Below are positions 10,374 to 20,069 of a stretch of DNA of 64,000 bases, one piece after another (the stretch's first letter is position 1; each line of letters opens with the position of its first letter). The DNA is from Lucinisca nassula. Taxonomy: Eukaryota > Mollusca > Bivalvia > Lucinida > Lucinidae. The position numbers and the translations under genes are program-made. The stretch covers positions 66,236,587 to 66,300,586 of the forward strand of contig OY757019.1 of NCBI GenBank assembly GCA_963580285.1, in the 5' to 3' direction. Under the pieces are notes generated by a model, which had not been told where the DNA came from, did no database searches, and saw nothing but the letters and a program-made list of their open reading frames with translations.

Positions 10374-10667
10374 TGTTTGATTTGAGGTTAAATGTTCCCG
10401 TCAAGACTGTATAGGTCATTTGGGAGACGCTGCTTCCAATTTTGTGGGACTTTAACCCGACATTGAGATGAACTGACATCTCAAGCTCTGTCGCCCAATG
10501 AAACCAATAGGGTTTATAAGCATGGACTGTCCGACTCGCACCGCTTTACCTGAACAGGTTTAGGTACTCTAAGCTGTTTACAAGTACTCGTGTGCGGTCG
10601 GATTTTAGCTCTGCGTGGAAGAATCATGCAGCCTATCTATTTCTTTAAGCCCCGATGGGCGGGGGCC
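10374..10667 (-). mobile_element. SINE-D, near full length
   Basis: Read on the minus strand it ends in GACGGGAACATTTAACCTC-like text and a CAAA-rich tail, preceded by CATCTCAATGTCGGG, TTGGTTTCATTGGGCGACAG and GGCTGCATGATTCTTCCACG. This family lacks a clear tRNA head; only a weak B-box-like GAGCTGAATCC is visible in better copies. The downstream part is included in a local duplication. Confidence 0.78.
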
Positions 10668-11384
10668 GACTGACAATCACATAGCTATACACTGAGGACA
10701 GCCTACAAATCATCATTCTGTGTATTGAAAACATCAGAAATTTCACTCGTCGCTCATCGCACTCGTGGTAATACTGATGTTTTCAACACACTCGTATTCG
10801 GCTGCATTTGATCACCGAGTCGGAACAAACTTTATTTATACAATTTTGCGTGGAAGCATCATGCAGCCTATCTATTTCCTTAAGCCCCGATGGGCTGGGG
10901 CCGACTGACAATCACATACACTTAGGACAACCTACAAATCATCATTCTGTGTATTGAAAACATCAGAAATTTCACTCGTGCATCGCACTCGGGGTACTAC
11001 TGATGTTTTAAACATACTCGTATTCGGCTGCATTTGATCACTGAGTCTCGCCCCCGCCCATAGGGGCTTGAAGAAATATATTGGCTGCATGATGCTTCCA
11101 CACAGAGCTGAATCCGGCCCACACACTAGCACTGGTAAACCGCTTAGCGGATCTAAGCCTGTCCAGGCACAGCGGTGCGAGGTGGACCGTCCATGCTAAT
11201 AAACCCTATTGGTTTCACTGGGTGACAGGGCTTGAGATGTTATTTCATCTCAATGTCGGGTAAAAGTCCCACAAAATTGGAAGCAACGTCTCCAAAATGA
11301 CCTTTACAGTGTTGACGGGGACGTTAAACCTCAAATCAATAAAATTTGATCACTGAGTCGGAACAAACTTTATTTATACAATTT
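10613..11384. repeat. Local tandem duplication split by a SINE
   Basis: A segment of about 235 bp from TGCGTGGAAG through AAACTTTATTTATACAATTT (10613-10848) is repeated from 10849; the second copy is interrupted at 11048 by a SINE-D and resumes at 11360. The unit holds an inverted repeat GAAAACATCAG ... CTGATGTTTTC. Since the first 55 bp of the unit come from the 5' end of a SINE-D, the duplication happened after that insertion and before the second one. Confidence 0.65.
11048..11343 (+). mobile_element. SINE-D, full length, with 16-bp target duplication
   Basis: It runs from CGCCCCCGCCCATAGGGGCT through GGGCTTGAGATGTTATTTCA to a tail GACGGGGACGTTAAACCTC. An identical 16-bp duplication, ATTTGATCACTGAGTC, lies at 11032-11047 and 11344-11359, so both ends are defined. 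It is inserted into the second copy of the local duplication, the youngest event in this neighbourhood. Confidence 0.9.
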
Positions 11385-12294
11385 TATGTTTCCAAATGAA
11401 ATCAAAATACAGAGGGAGGTTGAGTTATTAGGCCAAATTATACTGTCAATTAAGCTGATCTCTAGATCCGAAATGGTTAAATGGCTTAGTCGAAAAGGAA
11501 TACATCGTATTAAATCCGACGGAGGAAATGCAAACATAAATAAATAAATCTAAATAAATAAACATAAACAAGGCTATTCCTTTTTGTTTTTCATGCTAAT
11601 ACCGTAAATTCGAGATAAAAGCTCAACTTTACGCCACCTGTGCAGTTAGTTAAATACAGTTCTGTTTTGTCCTGTTTTGTTCTGTTCTGTTCCCCCTCTG
11701 TAAAAATGTCAAAGTCTAACGGACAAGCCAAACCATTTCCTTTGGAAGTGGGAACATAAAAAGACGCAAAAGAAGAAAAAAAAAAAGTTTCACTAAATTT
11801 TCCATGTCAGTCGTTTTACCCTTTAATTTCTGGATTTTAAATTATTAGACTGTATGCCTTGATCAGACAGATGCAGCTTATCTGCCCATCAGTGCCAAGC
11901 GTCCCTTTACTGGAGCATTCGAAAATACTGAAGACCCTGATTACAGACACAGAATGTGGCATCTGATTAGGACCCTCATTATTTGCTTAAAGCACGGAAC
12001 TGCATGTAAAAAGCACGGAACTGCATGTAAACTCACAGCAAATAAAATTTATATTTTGAAATTATACATGTAATAGCGTTTATACGAATTCCAATAATGA
12101 ACTATTAATAGACGACACTAATTTTAGCATCCTGTAGCATGGCTGTGACGTCATCAATTTCTGACAAACAAATGTGTACGAAATGCTTGTAAATGCATAA
12201 TCTGACAGATGAAACCATTATCTCTTTGCATGTTTCACCAATTGTTTCATGTTCAGAGGTAAAAGTCCTTTTGTGGTGTCCAGTACATTTTTTG
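11385..12294. other. Unassigned, apparently low-copy stretch
   Basis: No transposon signature and no coding signal. There is a TGTTC/TGTTT-rich patch at about 11660-11695, a poly-A patch near 11777-11790, and a short direct repeat AAGCACGGAACTGCATGTAA (about 11990-12030). This is one of the few places that could be unique host intergenic or intronic sequence. Confidence 0.4.
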
Positions 12295-12471
12295 TTCGGT
12301 TTTACGGTTCTTAAAAGATTATTTGACTTATTCCCAGCCTGTGAGCCAAAACGGAGTACCCGGAGAGAAACTACCTGCCCTTCCTCTCACATTTGGTCTG
12401 AGCAAGACTTGAACCACAGCGTTGAGAGGCTAAGTGAGTCAGCGCTCTTACCAATTAGGTCACGGAGGCTT
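12295..12471 (-). mobile_element. SINE-B, full head
   Basis: On the minus strand it starts AGCCTCCGTGACCTAATTGG with an A-box region, GTAAGAGCGCTGACTCAC, and a B-box-like GGTTCAAGTC, then a body including GGTACTCCGTTTTGGC and a tail near AACCGTAAAAC. The head is tRNA-like with anticodon stem GCTGAC. Other copies lie at 23636, 33825 and 56926. It is rather diverged; no clean target duplication was found. Confidence 0.72.
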
Positions 12472-12674
12472 GGACATTTATTTTTTCACATCAACAGAAA
12501 TGATCCTTAGATTAAGGGCAGTCCTGGTCTAAGCAAATAGTGCAGGCCCAGTTCAGACTGCTTCTTGTCAGTCTAATCAGGGTCTTCACTGTTTGTCATT
12601 TTATCTGCATCTTTTGGTCTTATCTGAATGACAGATCTTCTTATTTTTCATAGAAAATAGGATTCAGCAATTCA
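12472..12674. other. Diverged GATCAGAC-type palindromic repeat
   Basis: It contains AAATAGTGCAGGCCCAG, TTCAGACTGC and GGGTCTTCACTGTTTG, the internal hairpin phrases of the TTAA MITE at 34184-34411, but without recognisable ends. It is probably an old relative or a solo interior. Confidence 0.35.
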
Positions 12675-12975
12675 TTTGTTTGTTTGATTTGAGGTTTAAC
12701 GTGCGCGTCAACACTGTATAGCTCATTTTGGAGACGTTGCTCCCAATTTTGTGAGACATTTACCCAACATTGAGATGAAATGACATCTCAAGTCCTGCCG
12801 CCCAATGAAACCAATAGGGTTTATAAGCATGGACGGTCCGACTCGCATCGCTTTGCCTGGGCAGACTTAGATCCTCTAAGCCGTTTACCAGCAGTACTCT
12901 AATGCGGTCAGTTTCAGCTCTTCGTGGAAGCATCATGCAACTCATATTTTTCTTCAAGCCCCAATGGGCGGGGCC
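12675..12975 (-). mobile_element. SINE-D, near full length
   Basis: On the plus strand it opens TTTGTTTGTTTGATTTGAGG (the reversed tail), then CATTTTGGAGACGTTGC, GAAACCAATAGGGTTTATAA, GGAAGCATCATGCA and ends at GCCCCAATGGGCGGGGC. It has all of the family's landmarks in order. Flanks share only TTTGTTTG-like text, so the duplication is ambiguous. Confidence 0.78.
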
Positions 12976-13046
12976 GCATTTCATGCAAATTTGTTTGTGT
13001 CTGAGAAAAGTAAGGATGGGTTTTCTTCATTGTTTTCTTCTAAACA

Positions 13047-13240
13047 AAACTGTTGTTGATGCTTTGGAATTTGTTTTATTTCTTGGTGGTTATATAAAAC
13101 CGATAATAATAATAATAATAATAATACTGTTGTTGATGCTTTGGAATTTGTTTTATTTCTTTGTGGTTATATAAAACCAATAATAATAATATTAATAATA
13201 ATAATAATAATAATAACAACAGCAATAATAATAATGCAAT
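13047..13240 (+). repeat. Tandem duplication with (TAA)n microsatellites
   Basis: An 80-odd bp unit, ACTGTTGTTGATGCTTTGGA through GGTTATATAAAACC, occurs twice in a row, each copy followed by a run of TAA repeats (about 13103-13126 and 13172-13240). The two copies differ at only a few positions. Slippage at the TAA run is the likely cause. The frame at 12902-13174 is an artefact of this and the adjoining SINE. Confidence 0.8.
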
Positions 13241-14434
13241 CAATTATCCAAAAACTTTTATTTTACAGCCATAAAAAGTTACAATGTATGAATCAATTGA
13301 CCTGTGCGTAAACATCACGTTAACAATGTTTATTTGGAAGCAAAACTTAACCCGTAAGATGCCAATCACGACAACAGTCGTCTGCTTTGTCGTCTGCCGG
13401 TTACTTCAAAACTCATTTGTTTTTTTGTTTTTGGCAAACAATGTGGACCCAGATCAGGGGGTCCACACTGTTTTCCTGGATGAAAAAAAAAATATTTTTA
13501 AAAAGTTTGCAAGAAGATCACCATAAGCAGATGACATTTTCAGGTGGTGTTTTTCTCGGCATTTTAAGGGTTTAATGTGGACTGTACAGTTTTCTGGGCC
13601 AGACTAGCTAGTTTCGGCCAATTAGGCATCATTATTTTCGTGAATTAACTCCGTGAAATGAACACCTCCATAATCCACACTTTATATAGAGAAAACCATG
13701 CAGAGTTTACTGGGGTATTCAATAGGCCCCTATTTTTCTTATTTCAGCTCCAAGACATAGGTTGTGGGTACTTGTTAGATTCGCCTCTATGAGGTGGTTC
13801 CAACGAGTACCTACAACCTATATTTGACGTATAAATAAGACCTGTATCACAAATTATCATCTGAAAATTAACCATTTTTGGGTATGAAAGAATACACCTG
13901 CGTTAATTGTTTATCCGAAAGTCGTCACGTGACCGTGTGGAGCTATATTAAGATATCGGTTTTTCCTTTTCATGACGTAGGCAGCCTGTCAATTCGAACG
14001 CTATTAGACCTCTCCAAAGCAGTGTCGATCAGTACAGAGAAGCGTGTCAACCCTTTCAACCCTGTACATCGCTGCAGATACCGATTCAGGTACAGATACC
14101 GATACAAACCTTATACATCCAGATCAGATGCTGTCAATGACTTGAACAATACACCATTGTATAAGAATTGGTTCACTGACTATCAAAGCTAGAAGGGTTC
14201 TGTTCAGAAACTGGGGGGTGAAAGGGAATGATTTCAAGCATAAACAGCAACGGCATAGGAAAATAGTGCCAGATTTTTATACTCAGCTTTCAACGCAAAT
14301 TTATTCGTGAAATCTAATAAGCAGGTCTATTTTTACAAGCAGTATTAATTTTTCAAACCGTCCGGTCGAACTTGATTGGATTTATTGCGTGTACTGCTTT
14401 TTCAGTTTAGGTTTTCTTTTTTGAGCGGAGGACT
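13241..14434. other. Mostly unassigned stretch with one strong hairpin
   Basis: The interior (13400-13560) has phrases such as GGCAAACAATGTGGACCC and GTCCACACTG of the diverged GATCAGAC-type repeat. Around 14090 there is a run of CAGATACCGAT/GTACAGATACC repeats that gives the arginine/tyrosine-rich end of the frame at 13878-14192, which I do not consider a gene. The rest shows nothing I can name. Confidence 0.35.
13757..13820. other. Long imperfect hairpin
   Basis: ATAGGTTGT on the left pairs with ACAACCTAT on the right, and further in GGTACT pairs with AGTACC and CCTC with GAGG, so most of 64 bases can fold into one stem. A diverged relative of the left arm (TGTGTACTTGTTAGAAT) occurs near 17110-17140, so it is a repeat rather than a unique RNA. 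It may be a small MITE. Confidence 0.5.
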
Positions 14435-14960
14435 ACAAGAAGGCATGTCTAAAGAGGTGCACAAAAAATCTGATATACGAGGTGTACGGTAACTATAGGC
14501 GGCTTCGCCCGCCTAAAAAGTGATAAAAATTGATCTGACGATAAAGTCCAAACCACATGCGCATCCTCATACCATGGCAAAAGCACACGCAAAGTTTCAA
14601 AATGAACCATATAAAACTGTAAGAGGAGTTCCGATGACAAGAGGTACGAACATATCATATATCAAATGACTAAATTCACAATGTGGAAAAGGTGACAAAA
14701 ATTGATCGGACGATAAAGTCCAAACCACATGCGCATCCTCATACCATGGCAAAAACACACGCAAAGTTTCAAAATAATCGGTATGAAACTGTAGGAGGAG
14801 TTGCGATGACAAGACACCCAGTGTAAAATGTTGACGGAAAGATATTTGTTGGTGCGGACAAACGAACAGACGGACGGATGGATGGACAGACAGACAACCG
14901 GACTGAAGGAAACTTGCATGCCTATGTCTTCCTGCTAAAGCAGGTGCGACAAAAATGGCA
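14435..14960 (+). mobile_element. ACAAGA-type element, GGCGGG-ended subfamily
   Basis: It starts ACAAGAAGGCATGTC and soon has a hairpin GGCGGCTTCGCCCGCC followed by TAAAAAG near 14500, which may itself be a terminus of an earlier element. It is followed by two units of about 180 bp sharing CGATAAAGTCCAAACCACAT and GCGCATCCTCATACCATGGC, then ACAGACGGACGGATGGATGG and a small hairpin CCTGCTAAAGCAGG near 14932. Boundaries are approximate. Confidence 0.45.
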
Positions 14961-15327
14961 TTTTTAGCAATCAAGGGCCCATAATTCTATAATTAATGGG
15001 CCGACCTTGCCAGTTTTCGAACTCATCCCAGCTTTCATCCCCAGTCTACTTATATATATATAAGTTTCAGAAAAATCTGATCAAAACTGAAGATGCTACG
15101 GTGATGACAAGCATTTTCCCTTTGCAAGTCTATGGGACCTTGTGGTTGCCATAGCAACCAAAGTTTTCATTCGATTTCGATAAAAAGCTAATGTCATCAA
15201 TGCCCCACCAGAGGCATACTACAGATGAGAAATGATTGAGATCAGCCTGCAGGCTGCAGAGATATAGCTGCTCAAAAGTGTGGATGGACGACAGAGGGAC
15301 TACCATCGGCCCAGGTGAGCTAAAAAA
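14961..15327 (+). mobile_element. ACAAGA-type element, 3' end
   Basis: Body text TGGTTGCCATAGCAACCAAA and TCTATGGGACC is shared with other members of the superfamily, and it ends with GGACGACAGAGGG and CAGGTGAGCTAAAAAACC. The 5' end is not evident. The 15130-15399 reverse frame is a repeat translation. Confidence 0.45.
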
Positions 15328-15628
15328 CCTATCTGAAGCAGTGCTAAAAATAGCAACAAAACATGTGTTCCGTATCATTTGGTCACGTGGATTCCCCACA
15401 CTGGTTTAGGAAGAGTTCACATTTAAATCAAATTGATGACAACGCACAACCGACAATCACTGATCACAATAGCTCACCATGTATCTATGCTTAGCACAAA
15501 TTAGTTTGTGTAGTCATTAATTTATACATATAATTTGAGCGTATACATTCAGCCATAATTTGAGCATATACATTACAATGAACCACAAGTCTATATCAAC
15601 TGACACTAACTTATTAGAGACTATTTGT
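15328..15628. other. Unassigned spacer
   Basis: AT-rich, with a short direct repeat of CATATAATTTGAGCGTATACA / CATAATTTGAGCATATACA around 15525-15575. No coding or RNA feature is seen. Confidence 0.35.
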
Positions 15629-15843
15629 AACAAGAAGGCTATGTCGCGCCTGTGGGGGCACAAAGTCACTGAACCATGAAATCTACATGTACTGTACTGT
15701 AGGCCAAGATAAAATATTCATGCTTCCATAAAAGTTGCCATTCCTAGATGCAAGCTTGTAGCAAATATCATAAATGAAGCTCTAATAGTTCTTGAGAAAT
15801 GAACTTAAACATTACGTTGAACATTAGGGTTGATGCAATTCGA
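15629..15843 (+). mobile_element. ACAAGA-type repeat, GTTCTTGAG subfamily
   Basis: It opens ACAAGAAGGCTATGTCGCGC and carries TAGTTCTTGAGAAATGAACT and AGCAAATATCATAAATGAAG. The same unit recurs at 24100-24330 and 25375-25600, around the reverse transcriptase fragment. No complete 3' end is seen here. Confidence 0.45.
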
Positions 15844-16062
15844 TTGTTCAACGCAACACTGGGCTAACTCCATTTTTTTTCAAAAATGACTTTTTTTATG
15901 CAGTTTGGTCCATTCTATGCTGATACACATTCACATGAAATATTTTAGCCATTGTCATAAAAATAAACCTAAAAAAAGACATTTGGCATTTTGATCTATC
16001 ATTCTTGGTATTTTGTTTAACGCAACACTGATCGAACTTGAGTTAGACCTGGTTGTGTTAAA
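15844..16062. mobile_element. Candidate small MITE
   Basis: The left end TTCAACGCAACACTGGGC followed by TAACTC is mirrored on the right by GAGTTAGACC and TGTGTTAAAC, an imperfect inverted repeat about 25 bp long enclosing AT-rich sequence. The same end text in inverted orientation (GTGTTGCGTTGAAC) occurs alone near 23880. Target duplication not resolved. Confidence 0.45.
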
Positions 16063-17195
16063 CAGTTGAAGAAAGCTAATCAATATTTTCTGGTGATATC
16101 ATGATGAGATCATAGGCATAGTAGATAGAACAACTAATAATCATAACAATTGATGCATCTCTTGGCAAAGTTTTATTATGGGACCCCTTTGCAGAGGGTC
16201 AGGGGATGGGACAGGGCTCTTACTATACCGTAAACCAAATACATGTGTATATAGATCTGCAGGTCATTTGTTCTTTTTTTCTGTATGCAGTAACCATGCA
16301 ATATTTATTTATTTATTTATTTATTTATTCAGAAATTTTTGTCATCAAACACTTATTTACACAGTATAGCTAAGTATTCGAAAACATAAAACAGTTTATA
16401 TAATGAGTGAGACAAGGATTGAGCGTAGGCTAGGCCTATTATTGCTCTCTCCTGAGTTCATGCAATATAGCCTATTATATATCATTGTTTCCCCCCTGAG
16501 GCTGGGTGGTGGGCATACCCTAGGGATTAGCCAGCCAAAAGATCATGACTCAAAGAATTTGACAAAACCTAGAGTCCAGGACGGGGACTTAAATGCAGAA
16601 CAAAAATATATACAATATACATTGAAGGCCAAGATCAGACACCACATTCTGTGAGAACTGTTCAGGGTCTGCACTTTTTGCTAAAAAAAAAAACAGCTAT
16701 ATTTGTTTTGGTCTGACATTATACTGACACCCCTTTATTTTGAATGGATTCCTGTTATATACATGGCTGACGATTTTATTCAGGACAAAATAAGCGCCCC
16801 ACCAATCTGGGCTTGGTGAATAAATTGGCCTAAATGGTGCTCACATATGTGAAATTAAACCCAAATGGCAAATAATTAAAAAATAAATATTAGTTATAAA
16901 AACTAAGCCTATATCATATTAAAGCTCAGACTGTGCTACTATTCAGTCTGAAAGTCTGAACAAACCACCCAGTGAAGAAAGCTAGTAGACCAACAAACAA
17001 TGTAGACCCTGATCAACCTCTGCCAGGATGTTTATTTTAACTAAATGACCTTTATGGGGCAGAATAAGGCTATTTTTAAGGGACATATTTGCTCCTTCTT
17101 GATAAAACTTTCGTTGTGTGTACTTGTTAGAATTACCTTGATGAGATTATTTTATTTTGTATCCACAACATGACCGATGTTAATGAAAAATAAGA
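16063..17195. other. Unassigned stretch with diverged palindromic repeats
   Basis: It includes an ATTT microsatellite (separate entry) and, at about 16620-16755, text resembling the TTAA MITE interior: CCAAGATCAGACACCACATT, GGGTCTGCACTTTTTGC and GACACCCCTTTATTTTGAAT. A second weak relative lies near 16940-17030. The frames at 16178 and 16403 show no known motif. Confidence 0.35.
16303..16330 (+). repeat. (TTTA)n microsatellite
   Basis: About seven uninterrupted tetranucleotide repeats. Likely polymorphic in length. Confidence 0.9.
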
Positions 17196-17202
17196 CAAAA
17201 AA

Positions 17203-17646
17203 ACTAGAAATGCGTCCATAGGACATGGATGCCCCTGCCTGAAAGTATGTCTGTTCGTATTAATCCATAGAAAAATATTGACGATGTTTAAGTTTTGGAC
17301 CTTTTTTTCACTTTTGACCTCTAAGTATGACCTTGACCCTTGGTTTTGTGTGAGGCAGATTGTCTCATGATGGCCAACATTTCTGCCAAGAAATTTCAAA
17401 ATCCATCCCGAAATAAGAAAGTTATTGACCCATTTTTTGACCTTTGACCTTGACCTTGGAGGTACCGACTTGGGTTTTGCACGTAAAACATCGTCTCATG
17501 ACATTTAACATTTCTACAAAGTAATTTCCAAATCCATCCAGAAATAAGAAAGTTATTGACTGCGTTTCAGTTTCAGACAGACGGACGGACGGACCGACCG
17601 ACGACCTATGCCCTTCCACCATTCTTCGAATGGCGGGGGCATAAAA
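17203..17646 (+). mobile_element. ACAAGA-type element, ATGCCCC subfamily (short copy)
   Basis: It starts ACTAGAAATGCGTCCATAGG, then GACATGGATGCCCC; the end is a hairpin at 17608-17642 (ATGCCC ... GGGCAT, inner CATTC-TTC-GAATG) followed by AAAAAA, preceded by CAGACGGACGGACGGACC. The 5' ATGCCCC and 3' GGGGCAT are inverted complements, the subterminal pairing typical of the superfamily. The body has about two units with TGACCTTTGACCTTGACC, a cluster of nuclear-receptor-type half-sites. The longer copy is at 52661-53592. Confidence 0.68.
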
Positions 17647-17755
17647 AATTCCTTAATATGTTCATTACTCCACCTTATCTGGAGATATCAGTATGTAAAG
17701 TAAGCGGACAACAAGTGGGCACTGATGACCAGTCTCTTTAATGATATATATTTTC
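17647..17755. other. Short spacer
   Basis: About 110 bp between two hairpin-ended elements, with nothing recognisable. Confidence 0.3.
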
Positions 17756-19100
17756 AGCTCACCTGTCACGTAGTGAAGGTGAGCTTTGTGATAACTTTTC
17801 GTCCGTCATCCGTCGTCAGTGTGTGTGTGTGTGCGTCCATAAATTTTTTCTTCAAATGACATCTCCTCCTAAACCACTGATCGGATTTTTACCAAACTTC
17901 ACAGGAATGATCCTTAGGTGGTCCCCTTTCTAAGTTGTTCAAATGGTTATGGTCCATTGCACATCTAGGTCACAGGAGATAAAAACAGATTTTTTTAACA
18001 AAAACTTTAAAAATCTTCTTCTCTGAAACCGCAAGGCCCAATTCTTCTATATTTGGTATGAAGCTTCATCTAGTGGACCTCTACCAAGATTGTTCAAATT
18101 ATAGCCCCCCCCGCACCGGGGCCTTTGGTTTTAAATAGGCTTATATAGGGAAAATCTTTAAAAATCTTCTCCTCTGAAACCGCAAGGCCCAGTTCTTTGA
18201 TATTTGGTGTGAAGCTTCATCTAGTGGACCTCTACCAAGATTGTTCAAATTATAGCCCTGGGCGCCAAAATGCCCCCGCCTGGAGGCCTTTGGTTTTACA
18301 TAGGCTTATATAGGGAAAATCATTAAAAAATCTTCTTCTCTGAAACCACAAGGCCCAGGTCTTTAATATTTGGTGTGAAGCTTTACCTGGTGGACCTCTA
18401 CTAAGATTATACAAATTATAGCCTTGGGGCCAAAAATGCCCCCGCCCCGGGGGCCTTTGGTTTTACATAGGCTTATACATGGAAAAGATTTAAAAATCTT
18501 CTTCTCTGAAACCGCAACGCCCAGATCTTTGATATTTGGTGTGAAGCTTCATCTAGTGGACCTCTTTCAAGATTGTACAAATTATAGCCCTGGGGCCGAA
18601 AATGCCCCCACCCTGGGACTCTTTTGGTTTTTCATAGGTTTATATAGGGAAAACCTTTAAAAATCTTCTTCTCTGAAACCACAAGGCCCAGGTGTTCGAT
18701 ATTTGGTATGAAGCTTCACCTAGTGGACCTCTACCAAGATTGTTCAAATTATAGCCCATCGGCCAAAAATGCCCCCGCCCAGGGGGCCTTTGGTTTTACC
18801 TAAGCTTATGTAGTGGAAATCTTCAAAACTTTTCTTCTTTGAAACCGCAAGGCCCAGATCTTTGATATTTGGTGTGAAGCTTCATCTGGTGGACCACTTT
18901 CAAGATTGTTCAAATTATAGCCCTGGGGCCAAAAATGCCCCCAACCCGGGACCCTTTGGTTTTTCATAGGCTTATATTGGGAAAACCATTAAAAATCTTC
19001 TTGTCTGAAACCAGAAGGTCCAGGTCTTTAATATTTGGTATGAAGCTTCATCTAGTGGACCAATACTAAGTTTGTTCAAATTATAGCCCTTTGGCCTAGA
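17756..19100 (-). mobile_element. ACAAGA-type element, reverse orientation
   Basis: It begins with the reversed terminal hairpin AGCTCACCTGTCACGTAGTG, then a GT microsatellite near 17819-17832, the reversed 3' module (CATCTCCTCCTAAACCACTG) and seven or so reversed units of about 165 bp with TAGTGGACCTCTACCAAGAT. It lacks the reversed ACAAGAG head: at about 19100 the sequence flips to forward-strand units, making a large inverted repeat with the next element. Confidence 0.7.
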
Positions 19101-20069
19101 ATGTACTAGAGACACTAATTCTCAGGTCAGAGAAGATTTTTATGAAGATATTCCCTACATAAGCCTATGCACCAGGGCTATATAAGTCTATGTAAAACCA
19201 AAGGGCCCCAGGGTGGGAACATCTGTGGCCCCAGGGCTATAATTGAACAATGTTGGTAGAGGTCCACTAGATGAAGCTCTATACCAAATATCAAAGACCT
19301 GGGCCTTGCAGTTTCAGAGAAGAAGATTTTTAAAAATTTCCCTTCATAAGTCTATTTAAAACCAAAGGGTCTCTGGGCGGTGACATTTTTGGCCCCAAAG
19401 CTATAATTTGAACTATCTTGGTAGAAGTTCACTAAATGATGCTTCATACCAAATATCAAAGAACTGGGCCTTCTGGTTTCACACGAGAAGATTTTTAAAG
19501 GTTTTCCAAATAAAAGCCTATGTAAAAACCAGTGGGCCCTGGCACAGGGGCGTTTTTGGCCCCAGGGCTATAATTTGAACAATCCTGGTAGTGGTCCACT
19601 CGATGAAGCTACTTACCAAATATCAAAGACCTGGGCCTCCTGGTTTCAAACAAGAAGGTTTTTGAAGGTTTTCCCAATATATTTAAAGCCTATGTAAAAC
19701 CAGTGGGCCCCGGGGTGGGACCGATTTTGGCCCCAGGGCTATAATTTAAACAATCTCGATAGAGGTCCACTAGATGAAGCTTCATACCAAATATCAAAGA
19801 CCTGGGTCTTCTGGTTTCAGATAAGAAGATTTTTAAAGGTTTTCCATATAATAAGCCTATGTAAAACCAGTGGGCCCCGGGGCGGAGCTGTTTTTGGCAC
19901 CAGGGCTATAATTTGAACAATCTTGGTAGCGGTCCACTAGACCAAGCTACATACCAAATATCAAAGACCTGGGCCTTCTGGTTTCAGACAAGAAGATTTT
20001 TAAAGGTTTTCCCTATATAAGCCAATGTAAAACCCGTGGGCCATGGGGCGGGCCGTTTTTGGCCCCAGG

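Noticed and set aside
13878..14192. RYRYRY-containing 104-residue protein
   Set aside because: The RYRYRY run comes from a CAGATACCGAT-type simple repeat; no domain is recognisable.
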